This document shows, in pieces, positions 1-6,575 of a stretch of DNA of 14,585 nucleotides (positions within the stretch are counted from its first letter, which is position 1; each line of letters starts with the position of its first letter). This stretch comes from Holophaga sp. GTDB taxonomy: Bacteria; Acidobacteriota; Holophagae; Holophagales; Holophagaceae. The notes below the pieces were generated by a model that searched no databases, was not told the DNA's origin, and worked only from the letters and a program-made list of their open reading frames with translations. The position numbers and the translations under genes are program-made. The DNA is taken from the NCBI GenBank assembly GCA_031292735.1, contig JARLGP010000256.1:1-14585 (forward strand), given 5' to 3'.

Positions 1-1
1 C

Positions 2-328
2 CTTCAGAAGTTGGCGAACGAGACGGGGTTGACCATATCGGTTTGTCATTTCCCGCCAGGCACCAGCAAGTGGAACAAGATTGAGCACCAGATGTTCTGC
101 CACATCACCCAGAACTGGCGGGGGCGTCCCCTGGTTAGCCTGGAGGCCGTTGTCAGCCTCATTGGCGCGGTCACAACCCGCAAGGGTCTCAGGATCCAGG
201 CGAGCCTCGACCCTGGCAAATACGAACTCGGCAAGAAAATCACGAATAAGGATCTGGCGGAAATTCGAATCGAGCAGTCAGAGTTCCAGGGTGCGTGGAA
301 CTATTCGATTCTCCCAAACGTCAAATGA
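2..328 (+). CDS. ISAzo13-family transposase, C-terminal end (5' cut by window edge)
   Basis: The open frame enters at the left edge and stops with TGA at 326-328, giving about 108 codons. It reads as the C-terminal part of an ISAzo13-type (Rhodopirellula-type) DDE transposase. The characteristic stretch FPPGTSKWNKIEH, followed by NWRGRPLVS, sits near residues 17-45. The glutamate in KIEH is the likely third acid of the DDE triad. The family ends with a short tail resembling the EFQGAWNYSI seen here, so the 3' end looks complete. The remainder lies outside the window, so whether the gene is intact cannot be judged. An enzyme of this type would cut and rejoin IS ends. Family recognition is from memory of the motif and is fairly firm. 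Confidence 0.85.
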   Translation, partial: LQKLANETGLTISVCHFPPGTSKWNKIEHQMFCHITQNWRGRPLVSLEAVVSLIGAVTTRKGLRIQASLDPGKYELGKKITNKDLAEIRIEQSEFQGAWNYSILPNVK

Positions 329-350
329 CAACTTATTTTTGTCTGTAATC

Positions 351-363
351 CTTAGCTGCTAAG
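351..363. repeat. Small inverted repeat CTTAG-CTG-CTAAG
   Basis: This is a perfect 5-bp inverted repeat with a 3-base loop, between the transposase stop and the stop of the convergent Bro-N gene. It may belong to the right end of the IS, or it may be a weak hairpin downstream of the Bro-N gene. It is not followed by a T-run on either strand, so it is not a convincing terminator. The rest of the 46-base gap (329-374) is A+T-rich, with nothing else recognisable. Confidence 0.3.
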
Positions 364-374
364 AAAGAAAGCCG

Positions 375-1253
375 TCAGGTGGGTTCATTCTCCTCTGGAT
401 CAGCTCCGGGCTTCGATTTCAGGGCCTTCAGGGCTTTCCGGGCAGGGGGAAGGGCGTTGTCCGGGGAGACCACCGGCCGGCCGGTGAGGGTTTCAAATTC
501 CCGTCGCGCCTTTCGGGCGAGGCCGCCACCCGTCCGGGCTGCCGTCTCATTCTGCGGCATACCGATGGCGTTCATGTGTTCGGCGACCTGCCGGGTGGTG
601 AGCTCGGCCAGGGCGGTGAAGAGCAGTTCCGCCTCGGTCATGTGGTCGCGCAGGTTCTGGGTGCGCAGCCCCTTCAGTTGCTTGTGGCCCTTCACGCTGA
701 GGCCGGTCCATTCCTGGTGGATGAGGTTGGTGAGGATGGCGAATTCCTGGCCCTCTTTGATATCGTGGTCGGCCCAGTAGTCGGTGAGCTTGTTCCGGGT
801 TTCCTGGCCGGACATGCGCTGCTGGATCCACTTCTCGCTGCGTCCATGCTGCTGCCACAGTTCCCGGGCACGGTCCAGGGCCAGCGCGGGGTCGGCCAGT
901 TCCTGCATTCGCTCGTGGCCCACCTTGGCCAGCCAGAGCTTGATCGGTTCGGCTTTGGGGCTGGGGACGGACTGGACGAGCCGGAGTAGGGTCTCGGCGG
1001 TGGCCGCGTCGGTGAGGCGCTGTTTGCCGTCCGCTGCGAGCATTTTCAACTGGTGACAATTTGTCACCACTTCACTACCCTCTTTGGCCAGCCGCTCTTT
1101 GAGCTTGTTCCAGTACTTGCGAGCAGTCAGGTCGTCGGTCTGCTGGGTCAGCACTTGGACGACGTCGACCACGGAGAACCACCAGGTTTCGGTGCCCTCG
1201 TCGTAGAGCCGGCGGATGGCATGCTGCTCGAAGAACGCTGGCTGGGGAGGCAT
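375..1253 (-). CDS. Bro-N domain antirepressor-like protein (292 aa)
   Basis: The N-terminal part (about residues 8-110) resembles the BRO/Bro-N DNA-binding domain of phage antirepressors and DinD-like proteins. Visible hallmarks are WWFSVVDVVQVLTQ near 24-37, a conserved ARKYWNKLK near 44-52, and a segment with NCHQLKMLAADGK. The middle (about 110-220) is charged and helical. The tail is basic and then acidic (KALKALKSKPG then DPEENEPT). Bro-N proteins usually bind DNA and, in phages, counteract a repressor. That role here is an inference. The gene starts 21 bases after the XRE stop, with AGGAA upstream of the ATG, so the two are probably one transcript. The best alternative name is DinD-like damage-inducible protein. 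No LexA box was identified. Confidence 0.75.
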   Translation of the reverse strand: MPPQPAFFEQHAIRRLYDEGTETWWFSVVDVVQVLTQQTDDLTARKYWNKLKERLAKEGSEVVTNCHQLKMLAADGKQRLTDAATAETLLRLVQSVPSPKAEPIKLWLAKVGHERMQELADPALALDRARELWQQHGRSEKWIQQRMSGQETRNKLTDYWADHDIKEGQEFAILTNLIHQEWTGLSVKGHKQLKGLRTQNLRDHMTEAELLFTALAELTTRQVAEHMNAIGMPQNETAARTGGGLARKARREFETLTGRPVVSPDNALPPARKALKALKSKPGADPEENEPT

Positions 1254-1274
1254 GGCAGGATTCCTGGGAAGGCG

Positions 1275-1664
1275 TCAGTGGCCCGCCTGGGCGATCACCA
1301 CTTCGAGCATCTCGGCCACGAAGTTCTGTTTGGTCCTCGGGAGTTGGCGGATGCGTTCGATCTGCTGATCGAGCCGGGAGACGGGGCCGCGTTTGAGCTT
1401 CGGTGGGGGGGCATCGTTGCCCAGCAGTTCCTCCGGAGTCAGGCCAAGCATTTGCCCCAGGGTGGGCAGCATGGAAGCGGGGAAACGGACGCGGCCAACC
1501 TCGTAGTGGGCGTAGGTCTGCTGGGCAAGTCCCAGTTGGTCCGCGACCTGCTGCTGGGTGAGGTTCCGGGCTTTCCGGGCACTCGCGATGCGAGAGCCCA
1601 GGGCTTTGAAGAACTGTTCGTCATGGCTGTTCACGTTCGTTCCGTTCGGAATGAGGATAGCCAT
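1275..1664 (-). CDS. XRE (Cro/C1-type) helix-turn-helix regulator (129 aa)
   Basis: A classic HTH_3 domain lies at about residues 22-80. It includes IASARKARNLTQQQVADQLG (helices 1-2) and the recognition helix in AQQTYAHYEVGRVRFP. LGLTPEELLG follows, as in many XRE proteins. The C-terminal third (90-129) is a basic, then helical extension that may dimerise. The ATG at 1662-1664 is preceded on the minus strand by CAGGAG, which supports this start. The gene is first in a likely two-gene unit with the Bro-N gene and is divergent from the CHC2 primase gene. It probably represses one or both promoters in the 1665-1777 gap, where palindromes are visible. In phage logic this would be a repressor/antirepressor pair, but that is an inference. 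Confidence 0.88.
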   Translation of the reverse strand: MAILIPNGTNVNSHDEQFFKALGSRIASARKARNLTQQQVADQLGLAQQTYAHYEVGRVRFPASMLPTLGQMLGLTPEELLGNDAPPPKLKRGPVSRLDQQIERIRQLPRTKQNFVAEMLEVVIAQAGH

Positions 1665-1683
1665 AGATTAGGTCTCCTGGAAA

Positions 1684-1697
1684 GTTCAGACTTGAAC
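1684..1697. promoter_or_regulatory. Operator-like inverted repeat GTTCA-GACT-TGAAC
   Basis: This is a perfect 5-bp inverted repeat with a 4-base centre, 20 bases upstream of the XRE start codon and just ahead of its ribosome binding site. Its place between the XRE promoter region and gene suggests a site for autoregulation. No binding data exist and the arms are short. Confidence 0.35.
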
Positions 1698-1730
1698 ATA
1701 CTCCAAAAATGAGTAATCGGCCGACATGAT

Positions 1731-1768
1731 GTTTCTCGAAAAAACGCTTGACAGGTTTTTCGAAAAAC
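1731..1768. promoter_or_regulatory. Paired TTTTTCGAAAAA palindromes, candidate operator
   Basis: Two near-identical palindromes lie upstream of the CHC2 gene. GTTTTTCGAAAAAC at 1755-1768 is a perfect 14-bp palindrome. TTTCTCGAAAAA at 1732-1743 matches except for one pair. Their centres are 24 bases apart, a little over two helical turns, so dimers could bind on nearly the same face. The right copy abuts the CGGAGG ribosome binding site of the CHC2 gene. The likely ligand is the divergent XRE protein, an inference from position. Confidence 0.5.
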
Positions 1769-1777
1769 GGAGGAACC

Positions 1778-2198
1778 ATGGCCCGAATCCCTGATGCAGA
1801 ACTGGAGTGCCTGAAGGCGGAAGTTTCCGTGGAGCGGCTGGCTGAGGCGGCCGGGATTGAGCTGACGAAGAACGGCAGGGATCGGCTGGGGAAGTGCCCG
1901 TTCCACGAGGACCGGGAGGCCTCGCTGGTGGTGACGCCGGAAAAGAACCTGTTCCACTGCTTCGGCTGTGGCGCGGCGGGCGGCCCCATCGACTGGGTGA
2001 TCAAGACCCGTGGGGTCAGCTTCCGGCACGCGGTGGAGCTGCTGCGCTCGGACCTGTCCCTGGTGGCCGGTCCGGTCGATCCGGTGAAGACCACCGATCC
2101 GGCGGCTGCCGCCCCCGGTGGCGTTCGATGCGGACGACCAGGCCCTGCTGAACCAGACCATCGCCCACTACCACGCGAACCTGTACCACGATCACTGA
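1778..2198 (+). pseudogene. CHC2 zinc-finger DNA primase-like gene, frameshifted and truncated
   Basis: The ATG at 1778 follows CGGAGG at 1768-1773. The first ~105 codons encode a DnaG-type CHC2 zinc finger with ligands C40, H43, C61 and C64 (CPFH and CFGC). PIDWVIKTRGVSFRHAVELL follows, as is usual after the finger. In the opened frame the sequence then turns into GC-rich nonsense. The next frame (+1) instead continues sensibly as RRLPPPVAFDADDQALLNQT and stops with TGA at 2196-2198. One extra base near 2086-2100 would explain this. The reading LLNQTIAHYHANL is where related proteins go on to the primase/Toprim part, which is missing here. The remnant overlaps the last 7 bases of the convergent mocR gene. 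It is probably inactive, though a free CHC2 finger could still be made. Confidence 0.8.
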
Positions 2199-3607
2199 AC
2201 CCGGGCGTCCTGCAGACACTTCTCGATCACCGTGAAGAACCGGTCGTTGTCGCAGTAGGCGACGTTGAAGCGCAGCCAGGGGCTGGACGCCTGGTCGGGC
2301 CGGAACAGGTTCCCGGGCGCCAGCAGCACGTTCTGGGCCGCGGCCAGCTGCGACAGCGCCAGGGTGTCCACCGATTCGTCCATGGGCCGGGCCCAGACGA
2401 ACATTCCCGCCCCCGGCTCGAAGAACAGCTTGAACTGGGCGTTCTCCAGGCGCCTGCAGGTGTGCTCCTGGGCCTTGGCCAGGCGGTTGCGCAGCTGTTC
2501 CAGCTGCTTGCGCACATGCCCTTCCATCAGGATGAAGTGGGCCAGCCGTTCGTTGATCACCGAGGTGGACAGGCCGGAAACCAACTTGTGGTAGAGGAGC
2601 TCGTCCAGGATCCCGGGTTCCGCCGCCACGAACCCCAGGCGCAGCCCGGGCGCGATGGACTTGGAAAAACTGCCCACATAGATCACCCGCTTCAGCTGGT
2701 CGGCGCCGGCCAGGGTGATCACCCGGCCGGGAACCAGGCCCGCCGCCACGTTGTCTTCCACCACCAGGAAATGGTGCCGCTCGGCCAGGCGCAGCACCTG
2801 GAACGCGGCGGCGGCGCTGTAGCTCGCCCCGGTGGGGTTCTGCAGCTGGGTGTTGGTGATGTACAGCTTGGGCCGGTGCTGGATCAGCAGGGTCTCCAGG
2901 GCGGCCACGCTGGGGCCGGTGGGGGTCATGGGCACGCCGACCAGGAGCAGTCCGCGGATCCGAAGGGTGGAGAACAGGTTGCTGTAGCCCGGGTCGTCCA
3001 CGAACACCACATCCCCGGGCTGGGTCAGCCGGCGCACGATCAGGTCCAGGCCCTGGCTGGCGCCCTGGGTGATGAGGATCTGCTCGGGGGGCGCTTCGAT
3101 CTCCAGTTCGGCCAGCTGCCGGGTCAACTGCTGGCGCAACGGCTCGTAGCCCTTGGGCGGCCCGTACTGGATCAGGCCACGGGGATGCAGCGCCAGGTGG
3201 CGCAGGCCCTTGCTCACCGCGTCCAGGTCGTGCCAGTTCTCGGGCAGCCAGCCGCAGCCGGCGTAGATGGCCTCATCCTGGTGCTCGTAGATGTTGCCCA
3301 GCATCCAGTCATTTTCCACGGGGGCCTTCGGGATCCGCCCTTGGGCCGGCTCCCGCAGCAGATCGACCCGCCCCGCGTCCTCCACGTAGAATCCGGAGCC
3401 GCGCCGGGCGCTCAGCAGTCCGGCGGCCACCAGCCGGTCGTAGGCCTCCACCACGGTGGAGGTGGACACCCCGTGGGCCCGGGAAAACTCGCGGATGCTC
3501 TGGGCCCGGCTGCCGGGGCGCAATTGCCGCGTCACGATGCACTGGGTGAGGTTGGTGACGATCTGGGTCACCAGCGGATCGCCGGAATTGTGGTCAAGAC
3601 TGAACAT
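2192..3607 (-). CDS. MocR-family regulator: GntR winged helix fused to PLP aminotransferase domain
   Basis: The protein has 471 residues, normal for MocR/PdxR/GabR regulators. The GntR-type winged helix spans about residues 9-76 (LRPGSRAQSIREFSRAHGVS, then STVVEAYDRLVAAGLL and the wing RRGSGFYV). After a linker comes a class I aminotransferase fold (about 110-468). It shows QGASQGLDLIVRRL, DDPGYSN, NPTG, VVEDN, and the PLP lysine K316 in GSFSKSIAPGLRLGF. Such proteins bind PLP plus an amine or amino acid and regulate nearby genes, often with self-repression. The ATG at 3605-3607 was chosen because the GntR domain begins directly after it and AGGTG lies 4 bases upstream. Longer readings to 3760 add unrelated residues. 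It lies downstream of aguBA on the same strand, so polyamine or GABA control is plausible but unproven. Confidence 0.92.
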   Translation of the reverse strand: MFSLDHNSGDPLVTQIVTNLTQCIVTRQLRPGSRAQSIREFSRAHGVSTSTVVEAYDRLVAAGLLSARRGSGFYVEDAGRVDLLREPAQGRIPKAPVENDWMLGNIYEHQDEAIYAGCGWLPENWHDLDAVSKGLRHLALHPRGLIQYGPPKGYEPLRQQLTRQLAELEIEAPPEQILITQGASQGLDLIVRRLTQPGDVVFVDDPGYSNLFSTLRIRGLLLVGVPMTPTGPSVAALETLLIQHRPKLYITNTQLQNPTGASYSAAAAFQVLRLAERHHFLVVEDNVAAGLVPGRVITLAGADQLKRVIYVGSFSKSIAPGLRLGFVAAEPGILDELLYHKLVSGLSTSVINERLAHFILMEGHVRKQLEQLRNRLAKAQEHTCRRLENAQFKLFFEPGAGMFVWARPMDESVDTLALSQLAAAQNVLLAPGNLFRPDQASSPWLRFNVAYCDNDRFFTVIEKCLQDARVQ

Positions 3608-3691
3608 GATGCACCTGCAAGGGAGGGCTGGGGTTGTGCTGCTGTCGACACCCCTACAGACGAGTACACGGATCATGACCGTTTGGGTGGG

Positions 3692-3705
3692 CAATTGGTT
3701 AATTG
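3692..3705. promoter_or_regulatory. Inverted repeat CAATT-GGTT-AATTG over the mocR -10 region
   Basis: A perfect 5-bp inverted repeat with a 4-base centre overlaps the candidate -10 box and start point. The placement suits an operator for autorepression, which is common in MocR regulators. Arms this short and A+T-rich could arise by chance. Confidence 0.3.
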
Positions 3706-3731
3706 TACCCATGTCGGTGCGGTGCGGACAA
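3702..3731 (-). promoter_or_regulatory. Candidate promoter for the mocR-type gene
   Basis: Read on the minus strand, TTGTCC (3726-3731) and TACAAT (3702-3707) are separated by 18 bases. This is a reasonable sigma-70-type pair with a strong -10. It would start transcription about 90 bases before the ATG at 3607. It sits in the 244-base gap between aguA and the regulator, in an otherwise A+T-richer patch. The rest of the gap shows nothing else recognisable. Confidence 0.45.
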
Positions 3732-3851
3732 ATATGTTCTTCATCATTCATTTCCCTCAAGCCAGCCAGGGATGCGGCCGGGCGCCGCCATCCGGAATCG
3801 AAATCCCGGGCGATGGGCTGGATCCCGATTCCGCTCCCGCGAGCGGGGGGC

Positions 3852-4877
3852 TTACCAGGCCGGCTGCTGCTGGGTCAGGCAGTGCAGGGCGCCGAAGCCC
3901 AGCACCAGGTCGCCGGCGTAGATGCCCACCACGTCACGGTCCGGGAACAGCCCGGCCAGGAGGTTCAGGGCGAGCCGGTCGTTGCGGTCGTTGAACACCG
4001 GCACCAGCACCAGGCCGTTGGCGATGTAGAAGTTGCCGTAGCTGGCGGGCAGGCCCAGGCCGTCGTAGCTCACCGGCCCGGGCATGGGCAGCTCCACCAC
4101 CCGCAGCGGGTTGCCGTCCTGGTCCCGGGCCGCCCGCAGCCGGCGCAGGTTTTCCTGCAGGGGCGCGTGGTTGGGATGGGCGGGGTCGGGTTCCACCGCG
4201 GTGACCACGGTGTCGGCGGCCACGAACCGGGTGATGTCGTCCACGTGGCCGTGGGTGTCGTCCCCGGCGATGCCCCGCTCCAGCCAGATCACGTTGCCCG
4301 CCCCCAGGCGCTCGGCGAACACCTGTTCGTAGTCGGCGCGGCCCAGGCCCGGGTTGCGCTGCTGCACCGGGCTCAGCAGGCACTCCTCGGTGGTGATGAG
4401 GGTGCCCCGGCCGTTGACCTCGATGGAGCCGCCTTCCAGCACCAGCCGCCGGCCCTGGTGGACGGCGTCGATGGCCTCGACCCCGGCCGCTCCGGCCATG
4501 AGCCTCCCGATCTCCTCGTCCCGCTGCCAGTCGGGATACTTGGCCCAGGCGTTGAACCGCCACTTCACCGCGCCCGGGCCCTGGACGAAGCAGCAGCCGG
4601 AGTCGCGCACCCAGATGCGGTCGGTGGGCCAGGGGTGGAAGCGCACGTTGCCGCAGGGGGCGCCGGCCCGGTCCAGGATCCTCCGGGCCCGGGCCTCGGC
4701 GGCCGGATCGTCGACGATCAGCTCCACCCGTTCGTGCCGGCCCAGGTGGCGGATGATCTCGGCGTAGACCAGGGGAATGGGGGTGAACTTGCCCGGCCAG
4801 TCCTTGCGGTTGTGCGGCCAGGCCAGCCAGGTGGCGGCGTGGGGTTCCCACTCGGCGGGCATGCGCCAGGAGGCCAT
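3852..4877 (-). CDS. aguA: Agmatine deiminase
   Basis: The enzyme hydrolyses agmatine to N-carbamoylputrescine and ammonia in the cytoplasm. It has 341 residues, typical for the family. Diagnostic stretches are RMPAEWEPHAATWLAWPHN at 5-23, WVRDSG at 89-94, LEGGSIEVNGRGTL at 147-160, GDDTHGHVDD at 205-214 (H209, H211), and the C-terminal GALHCLTQQQPAW with the catalytic cysteine C333. These are the guanidine-modifying (PPAD-like) fold residues. Family members commonly read GGGNIHCIT around the cysteine, and the GFGALHCLT here is a mild variant. The ATG at 4875-4877 was chosen because the conserved N-terminus follows within five residues. Only two bases separate it from the aguB stop, so the two genes are surely co-transcribed. 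There is no signal peptide. Confidence 0.96.
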   Translation of the reverse strand: MASWRMPAEWEPHAATWLAWPHNRKDWPGKFTPIPLVYAEIIRHLGRHERVELIVDDPAAEARARRILDRAGAPCGNVRFHPWPTDRIWVRDSGCCFVQGPGAVKWRFNAWAKYPDWQRDEEIGRLMAGAAGVEAIDAVHQGRRLVLEGGSIEVNGRGTLITTEECLLSPVQQRNPGLGRADYEQVFAERLGAGNVIWLERGIAGDDTHGHVDDITRFVAADTVVTAVEPDPAHPNHAPLQENLRRLRAARDQDGNPLRVVELPMPGPVSYDGLGLPASYGNFYIANGLVLVPVFNDRNDRLALNLLAGLFPDRDVVGIYAGDLVLGFGALHCLTQQQPAW

Positions 4878-4879
4878 GG

Positions 4880-5788
4880 CTAGTCCCGCATCCGGCGGGT
4901 GAGGTCGCCGTAGCTGTCGATGCGCCGGTCCCGGAGGAACGGCCAGTTGCGCCGGGTGTCCTCCAGGAAGCCCAGGTCCACCTGGGCCACCAGGATCTCC
5001 TCCTGGTCGTGGCTGGCCTGGGCGATCACCCGGCCGAACGGGTCGCACAGGAACGATCCGCCCCAGAATTCCAGCCCGGCCCCTTCGGCCCGGTTGCCGC
5101 GGATGTCGCCCTGCTCGAAGCCGACCCGGTTCACCGCGGCCACGTAGACCCCGTTGGCGATGGCGTGGCCGCGCTGGACGGTCTGCCAGGCGTCATGCTG
5201 GACCACCCCGAACTGGACCTTCTCCTGGGGGTGCCAGCCGATGGCGGTGGGGTAGCACAGCAGCACGGCCCCGGCCAGGGTGGTGAGCCGGGCGGCTTCC
5301 GGGAACCACTGGTCCCAGCACACCAGGGCGCCGATCCGCCCCACCCGGGTGTCCATGGCGCGGAACCCCAGGTCGCCGGGGGTGAAATAGAACTTCTCGT
5401 AGTAGAGCGGATCGTCGGGAATGTGCATCTTCCGGTAGATGCCGCAAAGGCTGCCGTCGGCGTCGAACAGCACCGCGCTGTTGTGGTAGACCCCGGGGGC
5501 CCGCCGCTCGAACAGGGAGGCCAGCAGCACCACCCCGTGCCGCCGGGCCGCCTCGGCCAGCAGCTCGGTGGCGGGGCCGGGGATGGGCTCGGCCAGGTCG
5601 AACAGGGCGGCCTCCTCCCGCTGGCAGAAGTACTGGGTCTGAAACAGTTCGGGCAGGCAGACCACCTGGGCGCCCAGGGCGGCGGCCGCGCCGATGCGCT
5701 CCAGGGCCTTCTGCAGGTTCAGGGCCGGATCCGGCCCGCAGGACATCTGGACCAGACCCACCTGGAATGCGTGCTGAGTCAAGCTCAC
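4880..5788 (-). CDS. aguB: N-carbamoylputrescine amidase (nitrilase family)
   Basis: The enzyme converts N-carbamoylputrescine to putrescine, CO2 and ammonia, the step after agmatine deiminase. It has 302 residues with the carbon-nitrogen hydrolase triad visible: E47 in LPELFQTQYF, K120 in YRKMHIPDDP and C157 in VCWDQWFPEAA. Other family markers are YYEKFYFTPGD and the WGGSF segment near 240. The frame opens with GTG at 5786-5788, but GGGGGAGG lies directly against it. The TTG two codons later has the same ribosome site at a better 5-base spacing, so the true start may be two residues shorter. It is followed after two bases by aguA and preceded by the XRE-PAS regulator with a 58-base gap. The neighbour strongly supports the substrate assignment. 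Confidence 0.95.
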   Translation of the reverse strand: MSLTQHAFQVGLVQMSCGPDPALNLQKALERIGAAAALGAQVVCLPELFQTQYFCQREEAALFDLAEPIPGPATELLAEAARRHGVVLLASLFERRAPGVYHNSAVLFDADGSLCGIYRKMHIPDDPLYYEKFYFTPGDLGFRAMDTRVGRIGALVCWDQWFPEAARLTTLAGAVLLCYPTAIGWHPQEKVQFGVVQHDAWQTVQRGHAIANGVYVAAVNRVGFEQGDIRGNRAEGAGLEFWGGSFLCDPFGRVIAQASHDQEEILVAQVDLGFLEDTRRNWPFLRDRRIDSYGDLTRRMRD

Positions 5789-5846
5789 CTCCCCCTGAAC
5801 AACGGAACCAGGATAGTAGCGTACCAGGCCCCTGTCCCTGCAATCC

Positions 5847-6575
5847 CTAGGCGGGCCCGGGTGCGGGGATCTCCAGGCTGTTGATCACCAGGGCCAGGAT
5901 GTTCGGGCTGTGGAACTGGTTCGAAAATTTCGAAGAGAACCAGTGCCAGGAGCCGTCCCGGTGGCGCATGCGGTAGTCCAGGCGGCCGGTGCCGTTGCCG
6001 TTGCTGTTCAGTGACAGCCCGGTGACCAGCTGCTCGTACCGGGGCAGGTCGGCCGGATGAAGCAGGGACCAGCAGTGGCAGCCCACCAGGTCCTGGCTGC
6101 GCTGGCCCAGGATGGCCTCGCTGGAGGGCGAGGCGTACAGCACGAACCCGGCCCCGTCCTGGACCAGGATCAGTTCATTGCTGTTCTTCACCAGCGCCTC
6201 GAACCGGTCCACCACCTCCAGGAGGCCGTGCCACAGGGAGGACGGCACCGGCCAGTAGCCTTCGATCTCGGCCCGGGCCGGGCCCGGGGACGGGGGGCCT
6301 TCCGGGTCGGCGGCGGGCGGCGCCGGGGGCCGCTCGGCGAGGGCCTGGGCGGTTGGCGGCGCGGCGGCCAGCGGGTCCTGGGCGCCGAAGAACTGGTTGA
6401 GGGTGGTGCCCATGGCCTCGCACAGGAAGCTTATGGTGTCGATGCGGGGCGACACATGGCCCAGTTCGATCCGGCTGATGGTGCCCCGGTCCACTCCCGA
6501 GGAGGCCGCCAACTGGTCCAACGTGAGGTTGGACTTCCTACGAAGCTTGCGCAGTTGGGATCCAACATTGAACAT
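5847..6575 (-). CDS. XRE-type HTH regulator with C-terminal PAS domain (242 aa)
   Basis: Residues 5-64 form a Cro/C1-type HTH (QLRKLRRKSNLTLDQLAASS, recognition helix DRGTISRIELGHVSPR). A disordered Pro/Ala-rich linker spans about 66-102. A PAS domain lies at about 125-232, with NELILVQDGAGFVLYASPS, a CHCWSLLHPADL turn near 166-177, and the PAS/PAC-like YRMRHRDGSWHWF near 201-213. PAS domains sense small ligands or redox state, but the ligand cannot be read. The C-H-C in the turn is a curiosity, not proof of metal binding. It is the first gene upstream of aguBA on the same strand, so control of agmatine use is likely. The ATG at 6573-6575 is the only sensible start, since an in-frame TGA lies two codons upstream. 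Confidence 0.88.
   Translation of the reverse strand: MFNVGSQLRKLRRKSNLTLDQLAASSGVDRGTISRIELGHVSPRIDTISFLCEAMGTTLNQFFGAQDPLAAAPPTAQALAERPPAPPAADPEGPPSPGPARAEIEGYWPVPSSLWHGLLEVVDRFEALVKNSNELILVQDGAGFVLYASPSSEAILGQRSQDLVGCHCWSLLHPADLPRYEQLVTGLSLNSNGNGTGRLDYRMRHRDGSWHWFSSKFSNQFHSPNILALVINSLEIPAPGPA

Larger units (their letters stand above)
1..2198. mobile_element. Decayed accessory block (IS end plus Bro-N/XRE/CHC2 module)
   Basis: This stretch joins a transposase end, a Bro-N antirepressor-like gene, an XRE repressor-like gene and a truncated CHC2 primase gene. All are typical of phages, plasmids or integrated elements, and the stretch is visibly less GC-rich than the core genes that follow. 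The right boundary is sharp. The primase remnant runs into the stop codon of the core mocR gene at 2192-2194. No integrase, attachment repeat or second IS end is visible, and the left boundary is outside the window. The element type is therefore unknown. The IS and the regulator/primase module may be separate arrivals. Confidence 0.5.

Noticed and set aside
166..177. CHCW in the PAS domain of the XRE-PAS regulator (protein residues 166-169) as a metal or heme site
   Set aside because: Two cysteines and a histidine in one turn are too little evidence, and there is no CXXCH or known heme-PAS signature. The coordinates given here extend in residue numbers over the CHCWSLLHPADL turn.
351..363. 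CTTAG-CTG-CTAAG as a terminator for the Bro-N gene
   Set aside because: The stem is only 5 bp and no T-run follows on the minus strand. It is kept only as a small repeat.
1748..1753. TTGACA as a -35 box for the CHC2 gene
   Set aside because: A partner -10 at 17 bases would fall on the ribosome site (1771-1776) with no TATAAT-like sequence, too close to the ATG at 1778.
1748..3994. Long plus-strand open frame continuing from the CHC2 gene through the mocR gene
   Set aside because: After about codon 105 it becomes Gly/Pro/Gln/Val-rich sequence antisense to a well-supported mocR gene. It is open only because GC-rich DNA has few stops.
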